Notes under the pieces: model-generated | The model's input: only the letters and a program-made list of their open reading frames with translations | Told to the model about the DNA's origin: nothing | The model's database searches: none | Assembly: GCA_050084985.1 (NCBI GenBank) | Contig: JBITNC010000001.1 | Coordinates: 104,532,001-104,596,000, forward strand | DNA: 64,000 nt | Source: Nageia nagi | Taxonomy: Eukaryota; Pinophyta | Direction: 5' to 3' | Translations under genes and position numbers: made by a program | Shown: positions 1-10,432 of the stretch, piece after piece | Numbering within the stretch: the first letter of the stretch is position 1 | Layout: each line of letters opens with the position of its first letter

Positions 1-128
1 ATCAATATAGACTAAAAGGAGAATATAGAAGGAAGATTAAATACAAAGAATTTTAAATAGGATATCCTATATTTATTTAAAATGTATTAAACATAATAAT
101 TAAAAAAGAACTCATAGAAAAATTTTAA

Positions 129-265
129 CCAAAATGGGTAGGTCCTTATATGGTCATAGCAAACTTTTATACAAAAGCCTACAAGTTATTACACTTAGAA
201 AGTCAATAAGTAAAGAAACCATACAATGTAATATATTTGAAATAATTATATACCTAAATAGACTT
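129..265 (+). pseudogene. Ty3/Gypsy integrase C-terminal tail (relic)
   Basis: Reading from 129 gives PKWVGPYMV, then an AYKLLHLES segment and a PYNVIYLK segment. This matches the GPY/F module that ends Ty3/Gypsy integrases, which normally reads PKW-GPY, then AYKL, then a final N-x-x-x-LK-YY block. Stops interrupt it: one where Gln would follow LES and one after YLK. The rest of the polyprotein would lie off the left edge of the window. The family assignment rests on motif order only. It is a dead fragment, and its long terminal repeat was not identified. Confidence 0.6.
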
Positions 266-2350
266 TCATGAGTCGTTTTTCACCTAAAACTTATGACAAA
301 ATACAAAAATAAATACATTAAAATTACAAACATAAAGAATTTTTACCAAAAATACTACAAAAAGAGGACTATCATTGATCCATTTGTGGGTTGTTTTCAA
401 TCCATTTATGGGTTGTATTTGATCCTCCTTTGGATGATGTTTCTACTTTTGTCAATTCTTTCAACTACTAACAAGTCAATATTGCATGTATTTTAGTTCT
501 AAATATTTTGTTCACGACTCTTTCACAAATTTTACATGATTATATGTTGTTTGCATGAATCTTGTTTTAGTTTCATAGCATTAGCAATTCCTTAGTTGGT
601 TAAAAAAAGATTAAAAATATATGAAAAGAATAAAATCCCCTAGAATTTACTTAGCAAAGTAATTTTAAAATTACATGAGTATAGGAAAAAGGGCCAACAT
701 TAATCCATTTTTGGACCACCTTTAGTACTCTTTTAAAAAAAAAGCATGTCCGTATTTTGGAGAGTGACCATCTTGGGATTCCTTATGATCATTTTCATCT
801 TTAGATAGCTTTATTTTCTAGAAATGAGCACAAAAACTAAGTATAATAATTTTTAGTTTGTTAATATTACTAAGATATATCATGTGTAAAAAAATAAAGA
901 CATATTTACCAATGACCTTTTTTGGTAGATGATTGTACTTGATAGAATCATAAAAATACTATGGGTCATTACTATCCATGATTACTTTGGATAGATAGTT
1001 ATGTTTCCAATATTAGCCATTACATCATGCTTATATCAATATTTATTTTTTGACTTGTAATGACTGAAAAATGTCCATATGTATGAAAATAAATATGATC
1101 TAACATATGTTTATAAGAATCAATATTTTGGATAGAGCTTTATATTGTAGGTTGCCTTTTTCTTGAATCCTTATTTATATTCTTTCTATAAAAAGTATTT
1201 AGGTTAAAATGGGGGCATGTAGTGAATTATTATCATCATAAAAAAATTTAGGTAAGTTTTCCTTCATGTTTTACTTTAATATGTATAATTTTCAAATATA
1301 GGTATTTTTAAATTATACTTCCAAAGTGGGGCAAATGTAGTTACATAAGTTTAATTTATGTAATTTTTTAAAATAAATAAAGAGAAATTATTAAGTTACT
1401 TAATTTTATTTCATTAATATCAATATAATATAGGAATAATATGCATCTTGTTTGTAGGTAACGTGAGGCCCAAGGTATGGATCTTTACCTAAGGTGTAGG
1501 TTACATCATCTAGATAACATATTTTTAACTTGATAATAACATATTCTCCTTTAGGTGTTTCTCAATATCACCTTATCAAGATTAGAATTTGGATATTCTA
1601 ACTATATTACACAAGCTATTATAGTATCATTATGCATGATCTGATATCCTTGTAGGCTTACAAAGGTGACAACCTTGATTTGAGCTTTGGATATCCCTAA
1701 AATAGAATCAATAATGGCCTATTAAAATACCAATAGTATCCTATTATATTTTGGTAGGACTAATGATGATCCTTTTTTGAAGGATCTATGAGTTGTGATT
1801 TTTGTGGTGTCTTCATTAGGTTGTCCTTCATAAATATTTCATTTCCTTTTATCCATAATAGGTAAGTATATGAATCTCCATCTTCATAGACATTATCTTG
1901 TTCCCTCTTAAAAATCATTTATCTCTTTTGTTAGGAAATTTTAGTCATTGTAAGCTTAAGGATTATTTTTACTATTTAATTACTTCAATTCCCTTTTTGA
2001 AACCTACACCTTTACAACCTTATGTTAATAAGAGGTACATTAGGTAATAACTAAATTTCATGTTCAATTTCCCTCTTAGGTGGTAGTGTTGTTGGCTCAA
2101 AAAATATCCCTTTAAACTCTTGAATAAGTTTATGGATTTAATATTCTTAATTTCAATGGTGTAGGTGGGGTGGGTGATGTTGCATAAGTAGAAAAGGGTA
2201 TCAACACCATAAATCTTATTGAAATATTATTTATAGCTCTAAACATGAGAAGAATGAAATGCTTTATTAAATTTATTAATCATTTTACATGGATAGTTGC
2301 AAGAAAAGGTATATTTTTTTGGCTCTTATTGGTATTAATAGTGTAGTGCA
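266..2350. other. Gene-free AT-rich stretch
   Basis: No coding region is supported here; the only ORF of note (293-496) is short and low complexity. Two near-copies of a roughly 22-bp phrase built on ATCCATTTGTGGGTTGT lie at about 378-421, probably part of the 3' non-coding region of the Gypsy element to the left. Nothing else was recognised. Confidence 0.5.
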
Positions 2351-2851
2351 TGTTGGAATCTATAATGCATTATTGTAAGGTTTTGTAATAATCCTCTTTG
2401 TAAATTCACTAATACTTAATGGTATCATTACATACCTTAAGTATTTAAGTGAATATGATAATGTAACTAGTCCTACACTCTATGTCATGAACATGCCCCT
2501 TGGGTAAAAGGGAGTTGCATGTCATGCCTTTGTACATTGGTTAAAAGGGTGATACAAAAGGGGATTTTGGCCTATAAATAGAAGGCCCGCTCTTTGTGAT
2601 CACTCACCAATTTGTTAAGGAAAGTTATTTTCTAGGATAGTGTTTAGGAGATGAAGTTAGGAGGATTGTAAGAGTGTTGTCTTTGTGAATGAAGTAATAT
2701 CTAGTTAGTGGATGTACTCCTAGTTGGAGGAACCACTTAATATCTTGGTTCACATTGTGAGATTATCTTCTCAAGTTATTTTTATGTTAGTATGAGCTTC
2801 CATGCAATCTTGGTAGTTTAGGATTGTATTGATTATACTTCAATCCCTTCA
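2351..2851 (+). mobile_element. Solo LTR, Copia family A
   Basis: The stretch starts TGTTGGAATCTATAATGCAT and runs about 501 bp. It is collinear with the 5' LTR at 19843-20342 (500 bp), the partial 3' LTR at 28141-28350 and the split LTR at 46489-52403. Shared landmarks are the start, a GGGTAAAAGG block, a TATAAATAGAAGG block and a GGATGTACTCCTAGTTGGAGG block. No primer-binding site follows and no polypurine tract precedes it, so it is best read as a solo LTR left by LTR-LTR recombination. Flanking pentamers (GTGCA left, GTACT right) are not a clean target duplication. The right end is placed by comparison with the family and could shift by several bases. Confidence 0.8.
2573..2580 (+). promoter_or_regulatory. 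TATA box of the family A LTR
   Basis: TATAAATA followed by GAAGG lies in the middle of the LTR, where the Pol II promoter of Copia elements is expected. The same octamer is kept in the LTRs at 20065-20072 and 46700-46707. Confidence 0.55.
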
Positions 2852-3106
2852 GTACTTCCCATCTTTACTCAGTCTATATTCATTATTTCTCTAAACATAT
2901 ATACCAATTATATCACACAAGTAAAGATTACTAAAAACTACACCACAAATTTAAACAGGTACCATATCTAAAATAACTTCATTAATATAATTTGTAGCAA
3001 TAGCAAATTATAACTTACATTTCTTAGTGACTTGTAATTGGGTATCATTATGAATCCATACTAAAGAATATGGCTAAGGATGATTTTCTATCCTCGGTAT
3101 CAACTT

Positions 3107-3367
3107 CTACATTAAAATTTTAGCAATTGGATTAGATTGAGAACTAGGATCCATGTTGAAATCAATCTTTATGCTATTAGTTTGGATATTGACATAGAAT
3201 AGTTGAGTCTTTTGATCCTCAATGCACTTAGAATCTCCAACCATTTGGGATATTACACATTTTATGATATCATCAACATATGAAGTACCCTGAATATTTG
3301 CACTCGTAGTGACCATTGCATTCTTCTTATATGGCCTTTTCTTCTTCTTGTATGGATACAATTCCAT
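3107..3367 (-). CDS. Unrecognised 86-codon ORF next to a Copia relic
   Basis: The reading frame is open and starts with a basic stretch (MELYPYKKKKRPYKK). I do not recognise the product. It lies on the same strand as, and downstream of, the decayed Copia polyprotein at 3689-7022. It could be part of that element's 3' region, another inserted repeat, or a chance ORF. There is no evidence that it is an active gene. Confidence 0.2.
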   Translation of the reverse strand: MELYPYKKKKRPYKKNAMVTTSANIQGTSYVDDIIKCVISQMVGDSKCIEDQKTQLFYVNIQTNSIKIDFNMDPSSQSNPIAKILM

Positions 3368-3688
3368 ATGAATTCATCCATATCTAAAACATTTTAGATA
3401 CAGGTCTAAAATGACATATGTAGTGTACTTACTATGATCTAGATCATTGAATCAACAAAGTATATATAACAACAATCATATAAATCTTTGGTGTATTAAT
3501 CTCTACTCCTAATTGATCAAAATTTTTAATTAACATCAAATAAGATACTTGAATAGTTATTAGTATTTGGGAAAATGGATGTTGGGTTGTTTGAGAAACT
3601 TATGGATGAGCTATTTAAGGGACTTATGGATGAACTTATGGGCACTTTTATGCTTAGTGGGATTGCACTTTTATCACTTTTTAGAAGG

Positions 3689-4395
3689 TTAGAGTGCATT
3701 TTTTATAGTTTGTACATTCTTTGGTTGATCACTAATTTGCACATTTGGTGAGTTGTCTTCAAGTCTACCATCATCAACAAATATCCTTTTGCTACCCCAA
3801 ACTTCCCCTTCATCAAGAATTGTATCTCTTGAGATAATTATTTGATGAGTTTTAGGGTTGTGGAATTTGTATACTTTAGAGTACTCACTATAACCAATGA
3901 ACACATATGGCTCATATTTTGCATCATGTTTCTTTCTCTTTTTATCAAAAATCTTCACATAGGATATACACCCAAACATCTTCAAATAATTCACATTTGT
4001 TTTTCTCCCATACCAAGTGGAAAGCTTCATATGGTGTCATATTCTTCAAACTTCTTGTTAGACACCTACTTTGAATATATATTGTTATACTTATTACTTC
4101 ATACCAATAAGAATATTTCAATCTTTTACTTTACAACATGCTCCTTGCCATCTCAACTAATGTCCTATTTTTCCTTTCAACCACCCCATTTTGTTGAGGT
4201 GTTTAGGATGGTTTCATTTGTCTTTTTTACAAAAATATAAAAAAATACTCATTAGAATAAAACTCACATCCTCTATTAGTTTTCAAACATTTAATTTTTT
4301 TCCACTTTGATTCTCTAAAAATTTCTTGAATTCTTTGAAACAATTGAAGGCTTAATCTTTGTGTTTTATGAAAAATATTCAACATATTCTTGAGA
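3689..4395 (-). pseudogene. Copia integrase C-terminal region (relic)
   Basis: The open stretch 3689-4030 reads MKLSTWYGRKTNVNYLKMFG, then a YVFIGYSE segment and an IIISRDTILDE segment. This is the standard stretch after the Copia integrase core: W-x-G-x-K-P--LK-FGC, then FxGY, then SRDVxFDE. The upstream part (4030-4395) continues the integrase core in broken frames. In a live element this region would bind and join element DNA into the host chromosome. No intact catalytic triad can be traced. Confidence 0.75.
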
Positions 4396-4540
4396 AATCA
4401 TAAATTAAGGTGAGAAAGTATAAATTTTTACAAATACTTAATGTTTGTATTGGACCACAAATATTAGAATAAATTAATTAGAGTGGGTATTGGGCCCTCC
4501 ATGCTTCTTCTTTTAGAAATAAATGCCTTGGATACTTCTC

Positions 4541-4830
4541 TTAGGCACATCCTTCACATACATCCTTGAGGTATTCAACTATTGGTAATCTATACACAAG
4601 AGATGCCAATGTTTTCAAACTTGTAAAATTTAGATGCCCAAATCTAAGATGCCAAATTTGTCTTTTATTATCTACATCAACATGAGTTTTTTTTTCCTCT
4701 TCTCCAACAACAAAATTCAATGGAAATAATATGTTCTTTTTCATTTTAATTATTGTGACCAACCTATTTGCATTATTTTTATCATAAATCATACATGCTC
4801 TATCCTAAAAAATCAACTTGAAATTTTTCT
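4541..4830 (-). pseudogene. GAG-pre-integrase domain, duplicate copy 2
   Basis: It encodes IWHLRFGHLNFTSLKTLASL and then a CEGC block, matching the Copia GAG-pre-integrase signature (LWH-R-GHL-----L, then C--C--GK). It is a second, more diverged copy of the domain at 5342-5660. A normal Copia polyprotein has one, so this reflects a segmental duplication inside or across the element. Confidence 0.75.
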
Positions 4831-4928
4831 TCAATATTTATCCTATACTCAACAAGCTATGTTCCAATTTATGATCAAGATAATTATCTTTTACCTTCTT
4901 ATTTCTATCATTTATTTGAATCACCATA

Positions 4929-5242
4929 TATATAGTACTTTCCATGTTAATTCCCTACAATTTCTTCTATTTGTGGATTAATTTGAGACTAAGTGCTAAT
5001 TGGAATATGTGATACCTTTATAGATTTTCCAATTATAGATTTTTTATACCAAGTCCTTGAATTCATGATCTTATTTCCATCATAATATTTTATTCTATGC
5101 AAATTCCATACAAGTTGCATTGTATCATCATAATATCAATGATGTCACCTGTATATGAGATTATCTAGGATATAAATCATTAAAATTAATCAATGATATT
5201 GTGGTGCTCCTTTAAGTGCATATTTAATAAAAAAACACTCCA
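4929..5242 (-). repeat. Foreign fragment between the two GAG-pre-integrase copies
   Basis: Positions about 4956-5230 match 9101-9393 closely: both share ATTTGTGGATT, CTAAGTGCTAATTGGAATATG, TTTATACCAAGTCC and GTTGTGGTGCTCCTT-type blocks in the same order. The 9-kb copy carries an unrecognised repeat-associated protein fragment, so this is a shorter, more decayed copy of the same sequence. It interrupts the Copia relic exactly between its duplicated segments. Confidence 0.7.
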
Positions 5243-5341
5243 AAACATTCTTGAGTAATCATTAATGAAGGTGAGAAAGTAAAATATTTTACCAATACTT
5301 AATGTTTGCATTGGACCACAAATATCAAATATCATATTAAA

Positions 5342-5660
5342 CTAATTGGAGTGGATATTAGGCCCTCCATGCTTCTCTTTTGGAAATGAGTGCCTTGCAT
5401 GCTTCCCTAAGGCACATTCTTTGCATGAATCATTGGGGTGTTCAACCGTTGGTAATCCATACACAAGAGATGGTAACATCTTCAAACTTGTAAAATTTAG
5501 ATGCCCAAATCTAAGATGCCAAATCTTTACTTTATTATCTATAGCCACATGAGCTTTTCTTTCCTCTTCTTAAACAACAAAATTCAATGAAAATAATTTT
5601 TTATTTTTCATTTTAACTATTGTGACTAACCTATTTGCATTATTTTTATCATAAATCATA
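5342..5660 (-). pseudogene. GAG-pre-integrase domain, copy 1
   Basis: It reads KIWHLRFGHLNFTSLKMLPS and then CKECALGKHARHSFP. That is the canonical C--C--GK--R--FP ending of the Copia GAG-pre-integrase domain, a zinc-binding module just before the integrase core. The open stretch is 5342-5548 and its upstream part extends to about 5660. It is better preserved than the copy at 4541-4830. Confidence 0.8.
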
Positions 5661-5889
5661 ACTTTCTATCATGGAAAATCAACTTAAAATTTTTCTCTAA
5701 CATTTATCCTATACTCAACAAGCTATATTCTAATTTAGGATCAAGATAAATAACTTTTACCTTCTTGTTTCTAGTCTTTGTATGAATCACCATATTTCCC
5801 TTTTCTAACATCTCCAATGAAGACTCATCTTTATGCTTAATTTGTAGCAATGATCTAGAGATAATAACAATTTTTGTCGATCATACGAT

Positions 5890-6905
5890 TTGTGCAACAT
5901 ACGTCAAAAAGCCATGTATCTTCATCATATTTTGCAACTATGTCGTACATCAAGATTAAAACTTGAACTCTATAATTATCTTCTTCATAATAATTCACTA
6001 CTTTCCCATTATTTTATACTTATTTTAGCCTACAATATCTTGCAAGATGACCAAATTTGCTGTAATAATAACATTGCATACTTCTTCTATCTTCAAAATA
6101 ATTTCTTCCTCTACCTCTTTCATATCCTCTAGCTCTTAGAGATAAATAATCCTCACTTATATTGAATTGTTCTCTCCCTCTACCTCTCCCAAATTAGGAG
6201 CCTATTATACCACCTCTACCTCCTTCTCTTAAGAAATATTAGCTTTTACCTAGGCCTTTACTACAGCTTGCTTCATTCTCCTTTGTACAGAATGCCTTCT
6301 CTTCTACAACTCTACCGACTTGTGGTTTTAAAATCCTCTCCTCATGTGAAACAAGGGAGCCAATTAATCCATCAAAATCTAATGTTGACAAATTCTTGGT
6401 CTCTTTAATTATGACTGTAATATTATCCCTTTCTTAGTCTCAAGTTCATTTTCCAACTATTCTCTAAGTATAGCCATATTATATACTATTGTTTTAACTC
6501 TTACAAATAATCACCCATGACTTCATTTTCTTGCATTAATAAATTTTCAAATTCCTTTCTCAAGATCAATAATTTTACCTATTTCACTTAATCACTACCT
6601 TGAAATCCTTCCTTCAAAGCATTCTAATATTTTTTTACTATCTTGCAACTAGAAATTCTTGGAAAAATATTCTCCTTAAGTGTTGATTGTAAGTGATACA
6701 ATTATAAACTATTCTTCTTCTTTTTTTCCTTCTTTTTCTTCTTCATATTTCCTTGCAATGCATTCCAATCTTATTGTTCATTATATTCAACTTCAATTAT
6801 GTCCTACAAATCCTTACCTTCAAGCAAAGTCATCATTTTAAGACTCCAATATTCATATTTTTCCCCATAAAAATAAAAAATTAGAAGAGAATTTATTCTC
6901 ATAGC
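5890..6905 (-). pseudogene. Copia gag with decayed zinc knuckle (family B)
   Basis: Reading leftward from about 6905, FYGEKYEYWSLKMMTLLEGK matches the start of plant Copia gag (F-G-NY--W---M---L). A glycine/arginine-rich stretch follows, then a zinc knuckle at about 6030-6090 reading QCYYYSKFGHLARYC. The CCHC pattern C-x2-C-x4-H-x4-C is kept except that the second Cys is Tyr. Several in-frame stops occur, one after the early DL pair where the family has Trp. Gag would form the particle and bind element RNA; this copy cannot be translated. Confidence 0.7.
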
Positions 6906-7010
6906 CATAATAATCTTATTACAAAGCAAAAAACCAAGCTTCACTTCAAAATTTAAATAATTTCAAGGGAATCTTCACAAGTTTCAAATCCACTAACTCA
7001 ATCTTAACAA

Positions 7011-7022
7011 GCTCTAATACTA
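7011..7022 (-). other. Decayed primer-binding site, Copia family B
   Basis: The minus strand reads TAGTATTAGAGC. The plant Copia primer-binding site complementary to initiator Met-tRNA is TGGTATCAGAGC, so the two differences are one G-to-A and one C-to-T. It lies about 100 bp upstream of the gag start, as expected. Confidence 0.6.
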
Positions 7023-9100
7023 GATGAAGTATTTAAGCCAAAATAAAATAAGAAAATTCAACAATGGAGAAAATGAACTAGAGATAGTAATAGAGTTTAT
7101 ATTATAAATATCACACCAATACAGTATATAGATACTATACTAAACCAAACTTTTTATCTTATTATATTCCAAAATTACTATGAACAAAAATAAATGAAAT
7201 GTATATACTTTTGAATTCAAAATTCAAGAGTAGTGCATAATACAAAAAATCAATCTAAAAAAATAGTAAATGAAATGTTACACATAAAATAATAAAAATG
7301 ATAGCATTGGCATTAGCATGGGTGTAGATGTTGACATCGATGTTGGTGCTAGAATAGGTATATAACTATTGGCATTAGGATAACATAATAAATCAAACTT
7401 CAAGGAGAGTGTTGACTTCCAACAAGGAGAATAATTATGAGAGGAGAATAGTCACTAATGTGGTTGGCTACTATCACATGTGGAGTAGACCAAATCATAG
7501 ATAGTGCATTTGTAGTCTTGAACTTCTTTCTTTCTTTATTCTAAAGTGTAGAATGAACAATAGTATTCATTATATGTTATTTCATCTTGTATTATTCATG
7601 TATTGGGTTAATCATATAGTTTTATTGTATGAGTACTATTGTGTGGTCACATGTTGTATTTTATGGGAGGTGTAGTATGTATTCATGTACATGTTTTTAA
7701 TGCATATGAATAAGAATACCATATGCTCAATATTTAGAGGGAGATAATGGGTAGTCTAGAGAGTTCTTTATTATCACATGTGAAGAAGATTGTGATTATT
7801 TTAGCTAAAAGACATTGGGAGAACAAAGTTGGGATCATGAATGACAAGATTGGAGGTTGAACCAATGAAATATTTATTTGGGTGAGATGGTTAAAGATTT
7901 TGAGTCTCTTAGAGAGAGGTTTGAAACATGGCCATTGAAGAAGCCATTGAAGAAAATCATATTCTTGAGTCAAGTTTGAACTTGAGAAAAATAAATTATA
8001 TTCTTGAGTCACTTAAAAGGTGGCTTGAGAAGCATTAGAACTCTATGGAGTTGTTTATTGGTCAAGAGAGGAGCAAAGAAGATCATTGGAGCTAAAGAAG
8101 ATGTAAGAGTATCCAAAAGAGGCATAACACCAAGCTATTATAGTTGTAGCTTTCAATAACAAAAGATAATAAAGGCGATGTACTTTCACATTGAGGGTAA
8201 CCTCTAAAAATACTTGTGTTCTTTGTATGGATGTGCATTATTTTAATTATTATTGGTGCATAGAGCATAAAAAAATAGAAATATTTTGTAAATTTGTATT
8301 TGAGGATCCAAGTAAGCCATAAGCTTTTGGTGATTAGAAATCATGTATAAGGGTTCTATATCCTCTTAAAATCATCATTTTCAATTTAATAATAAAAAAA
8401 TACCATGAAGACAAATTGAAATAAAAAATTTCTTACATAAATAAAAAGAGTAATATATTTAATTTTGAAGTAAATACTTATTATAAATAAATCAAATATT
8501 ACTACATATAGTCGTGAGTTGCAATATTGTATATTTATGAATATTAAATGTAAAATATTTTAACTATTTTTTTTTAATTTTTACTTTAAAGATCTTATTT
8601 CTAGATTTATTTAGTTATTAAATAAAGTAGTTTAATAATTATAAAACAAACTATGAAAGAATCATGAAGAATTTTATTTTAAAAAAATTATGTTTTATAA
8701 AAATAAATCTACATTTTATTTAATTATATTTAAATATATATATATTTTGAATAAATTAATAATTGTATTAGTAAAAGTCAAAAAAGAACCCTTTAAAGAC
8801 ATTTTTAAAAACTATAAAAAATTTATATCATATGATATAATTATACAATCCCCTACTCATTCTTAATCTATATTAACTACATCTTGATATAATGATCTAA
8901 CACCATTCAAATACAAAAATGATTTCCTATGAAATAAAAATGAAACTACTTTGCAATAACATACAAGCGAAGCAGAAACAAAAAGACGGAGTATTCATTT
9001 TGACCAGTAATGCCACTACATCTTGTTCTTTAAAATCTCCGGGCTTGCCTTTGCTTAGCTGCCACATCAGCTATGAAGTCTTCATATGCTCTGTTACTCG
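7023..9100. other. Gene-free stretch with probable LTR remains
   Basis: The first part (from 7023) should be the 5' LTR of the family B Copia on the minus strand, but I could not find its far end. Positions 8290-8346 match 14322-14380 (GTATTTGAGGATC, AAGTAAGCCATA, then CTTTTGGTG or CTCTTGGTG), so both are ends of one dispersed repeat. The ORF at 7734-8012 has no recognisable motif. Positions 8360-8900 are very AT-rich with no feature. Confidence 0.4.
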
Positions 9101-9513
9101 ATTCCCTACTATGTCTTCCATTTGTGGATTGATTTGAGGCTAAGTGCTAATTGGAATATGTGTTACCTGTATTGATTTTCCAATTGTATACATTTTATAC
9201 CAAGTCCCTGAATTCATGATCTCGTTTCCATCATTACTTTTTATTCTATACAAAGTCAAGGCAGCTTTCATTGTATTATCCAGTAGCTTTACTTGCTTAT
9301 TATGCTGATCATATACTTTTCCAATACAAATCTATAAATCACTAAAAGTAATCGATGATGTTGTGGTGCTCCTTCGGGTGCATATTTAATTCTTTCTATA
9401 GGAAGCTTTAGTGAATCGAATAGGAAATGGGGTATATTTACCTGTTCATCTGACCATAAGTGGTTGAACAGTGGGAAATGGTATCCCATTACAATCATGA
9501 ACCTTCCCTCCAA
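9101..9513 (-). pseudogene. Repeat-associated protein of unknown family, fragment
   Basis: The open frame 9289-9513 reads GYHFPLFNHLWSDEQVNIPH and then a PEGAPQHHRLLLVIYRF block. A frameshift then continues as VYDQHNKQVKLLDNTMKAAL down to about 9135. A related, more diverged protein lies at 59041-59800 (plus), which shares a NHF---VN----L---M-----K segment and PLHQ---LVYQY in the same order. A DNA-level relative lies at 4956-5230. I do not recognise the family or its function. Its repeated occurrence beside retroelements suggests part of a mobile element. Confidence 0.5.
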
Positions 9514-9974
9514 ATGATAAATTGCATGAGTATGAGTGCAATATGAGGCCAGGGTCTTGAGAGGTTGTCTCTTTATATAACCTTAGTGTTTACTACACCA
9601 CTGACCACCTATCTTTTATTGAACTTTTTGTAAGAGATCCACTTATTCGAATCATGTCATGTTCTATATCACACTATCAAGTATAACATGCTTCTCGTCC
9701 TCGTCTCCAAGGCTGTCGGTGGTGCATTGTAAGTGCTTAATAAATTGGTGATACGGCCATGGAAAGACTATTGGATCAAACTTATTTGTTAGAAATCTTT
9801 TTCTATGGCTTCAATTGTAGCTTGGATGATTTTATTTATAGACTTTGGGATATCCTATATTTAAATATTTTGAAGTAATATAAAATATAATAAATTGTAT
9901 CATGTTTCTTTAGATTTATATAAATGAGAAAAAAAAAATTATTGTAACCATTTCCTTTTGAAATTCATCATATG

Positions 9975-10060
9975 TAAAGGGGGAGAATTTTTGAACTTGA
10001 GATTTCCCTTTATCAACTTTAGAGTTTTATCTTACCAGTCTTCTCCAACTCCCTTCACAT
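9975..10060 (-). repeat. SINE-like copy (tRNA-derived), decayed
   Basis: The minus strand reads GGGAGTTGGAGAAGACTGG, then TCTCAAGTTCAAAAATTCTC. It follows the same plan as the SINE at 33020-33110: a GGAGTTGGAGAGA start, an A-box-like segment and a B-box-like AGTTCAAAAATTC. It is old and degraded, with no tail or target duplication seen. Confidence 0.45.
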
Positions 10061-10284
10061 CTTTGAATATAAATGAGAAATTTGTGTAATACATATTTAT
10101 CATTAAAATAGAAATGGATATACAAACTCAATGAATATATAGTATGTATAAATATTTTCATGCTTCAAAAATTACATATTTATTAAACCTTTTTATTAAG
10201 TATCAACAATTAAATACCTTTTAATGAATTCAATAAAAAAAATCAAATTAATTTTTGCAAACATATAGAAAAATTTAATTATTA

Positions 10285-10432
10285 TTTTTTGATGAGTTAC
10301 AAGTTTATGGGAGCAATGGACACCCAGCATATGTTACATATCCATCTACCTCTGAGGGGGGAGATTTGAACTTGGAGCGTCTCATTATCCACTTGAGAGA
10401 TTTCACTACCCCTCTCTCCATCTCCCCTCCAC
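10285..10432 (-). repeat. tRNA-derived SINE copy, about 148 bp
   Basis: On the minus strand it starts with a GGAGATGGAGAGAGG block. Then come a TAGTGAAATCTCTC segment in the A-box position, CAAGTTCAAATCTC matching the B box (GGTTCRANNCC), and a tail reading ATAAACTTGTAACTCATC followed by T-poor A-rich sequence. The last block is shared with the SINE at 33020-33110 (TAAACATGTAACTC). It is longer than that copy because of about 55 bp between the B box and the tail. No target duplication was recognised. Confidence 0.65.

Larger units (their letters stand above)
3689..7022 (-). mobile_element. Decayed Copia retrotransposon, family B
   Basis: On the minus strand, in 5'-to-3' order, this holds a decayed primer-binding site (7011-7022), gag (about 6905-5990), the GAG-pre-integrase region and the integrase C-terminal part. 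Reverse transcriptase and RNase H were not found downstream, so the element is deleted or truncated there. A segment of about 550 bp covering GAG-pre-integrase occurs twice (4381-4928 and 5243-5796), with foreign repeat sequence between the copies. Stops and frameshifts run throughout. LTRs were not delimited; the 5' LTR should begin just above 7022. Confidence 0.75.
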
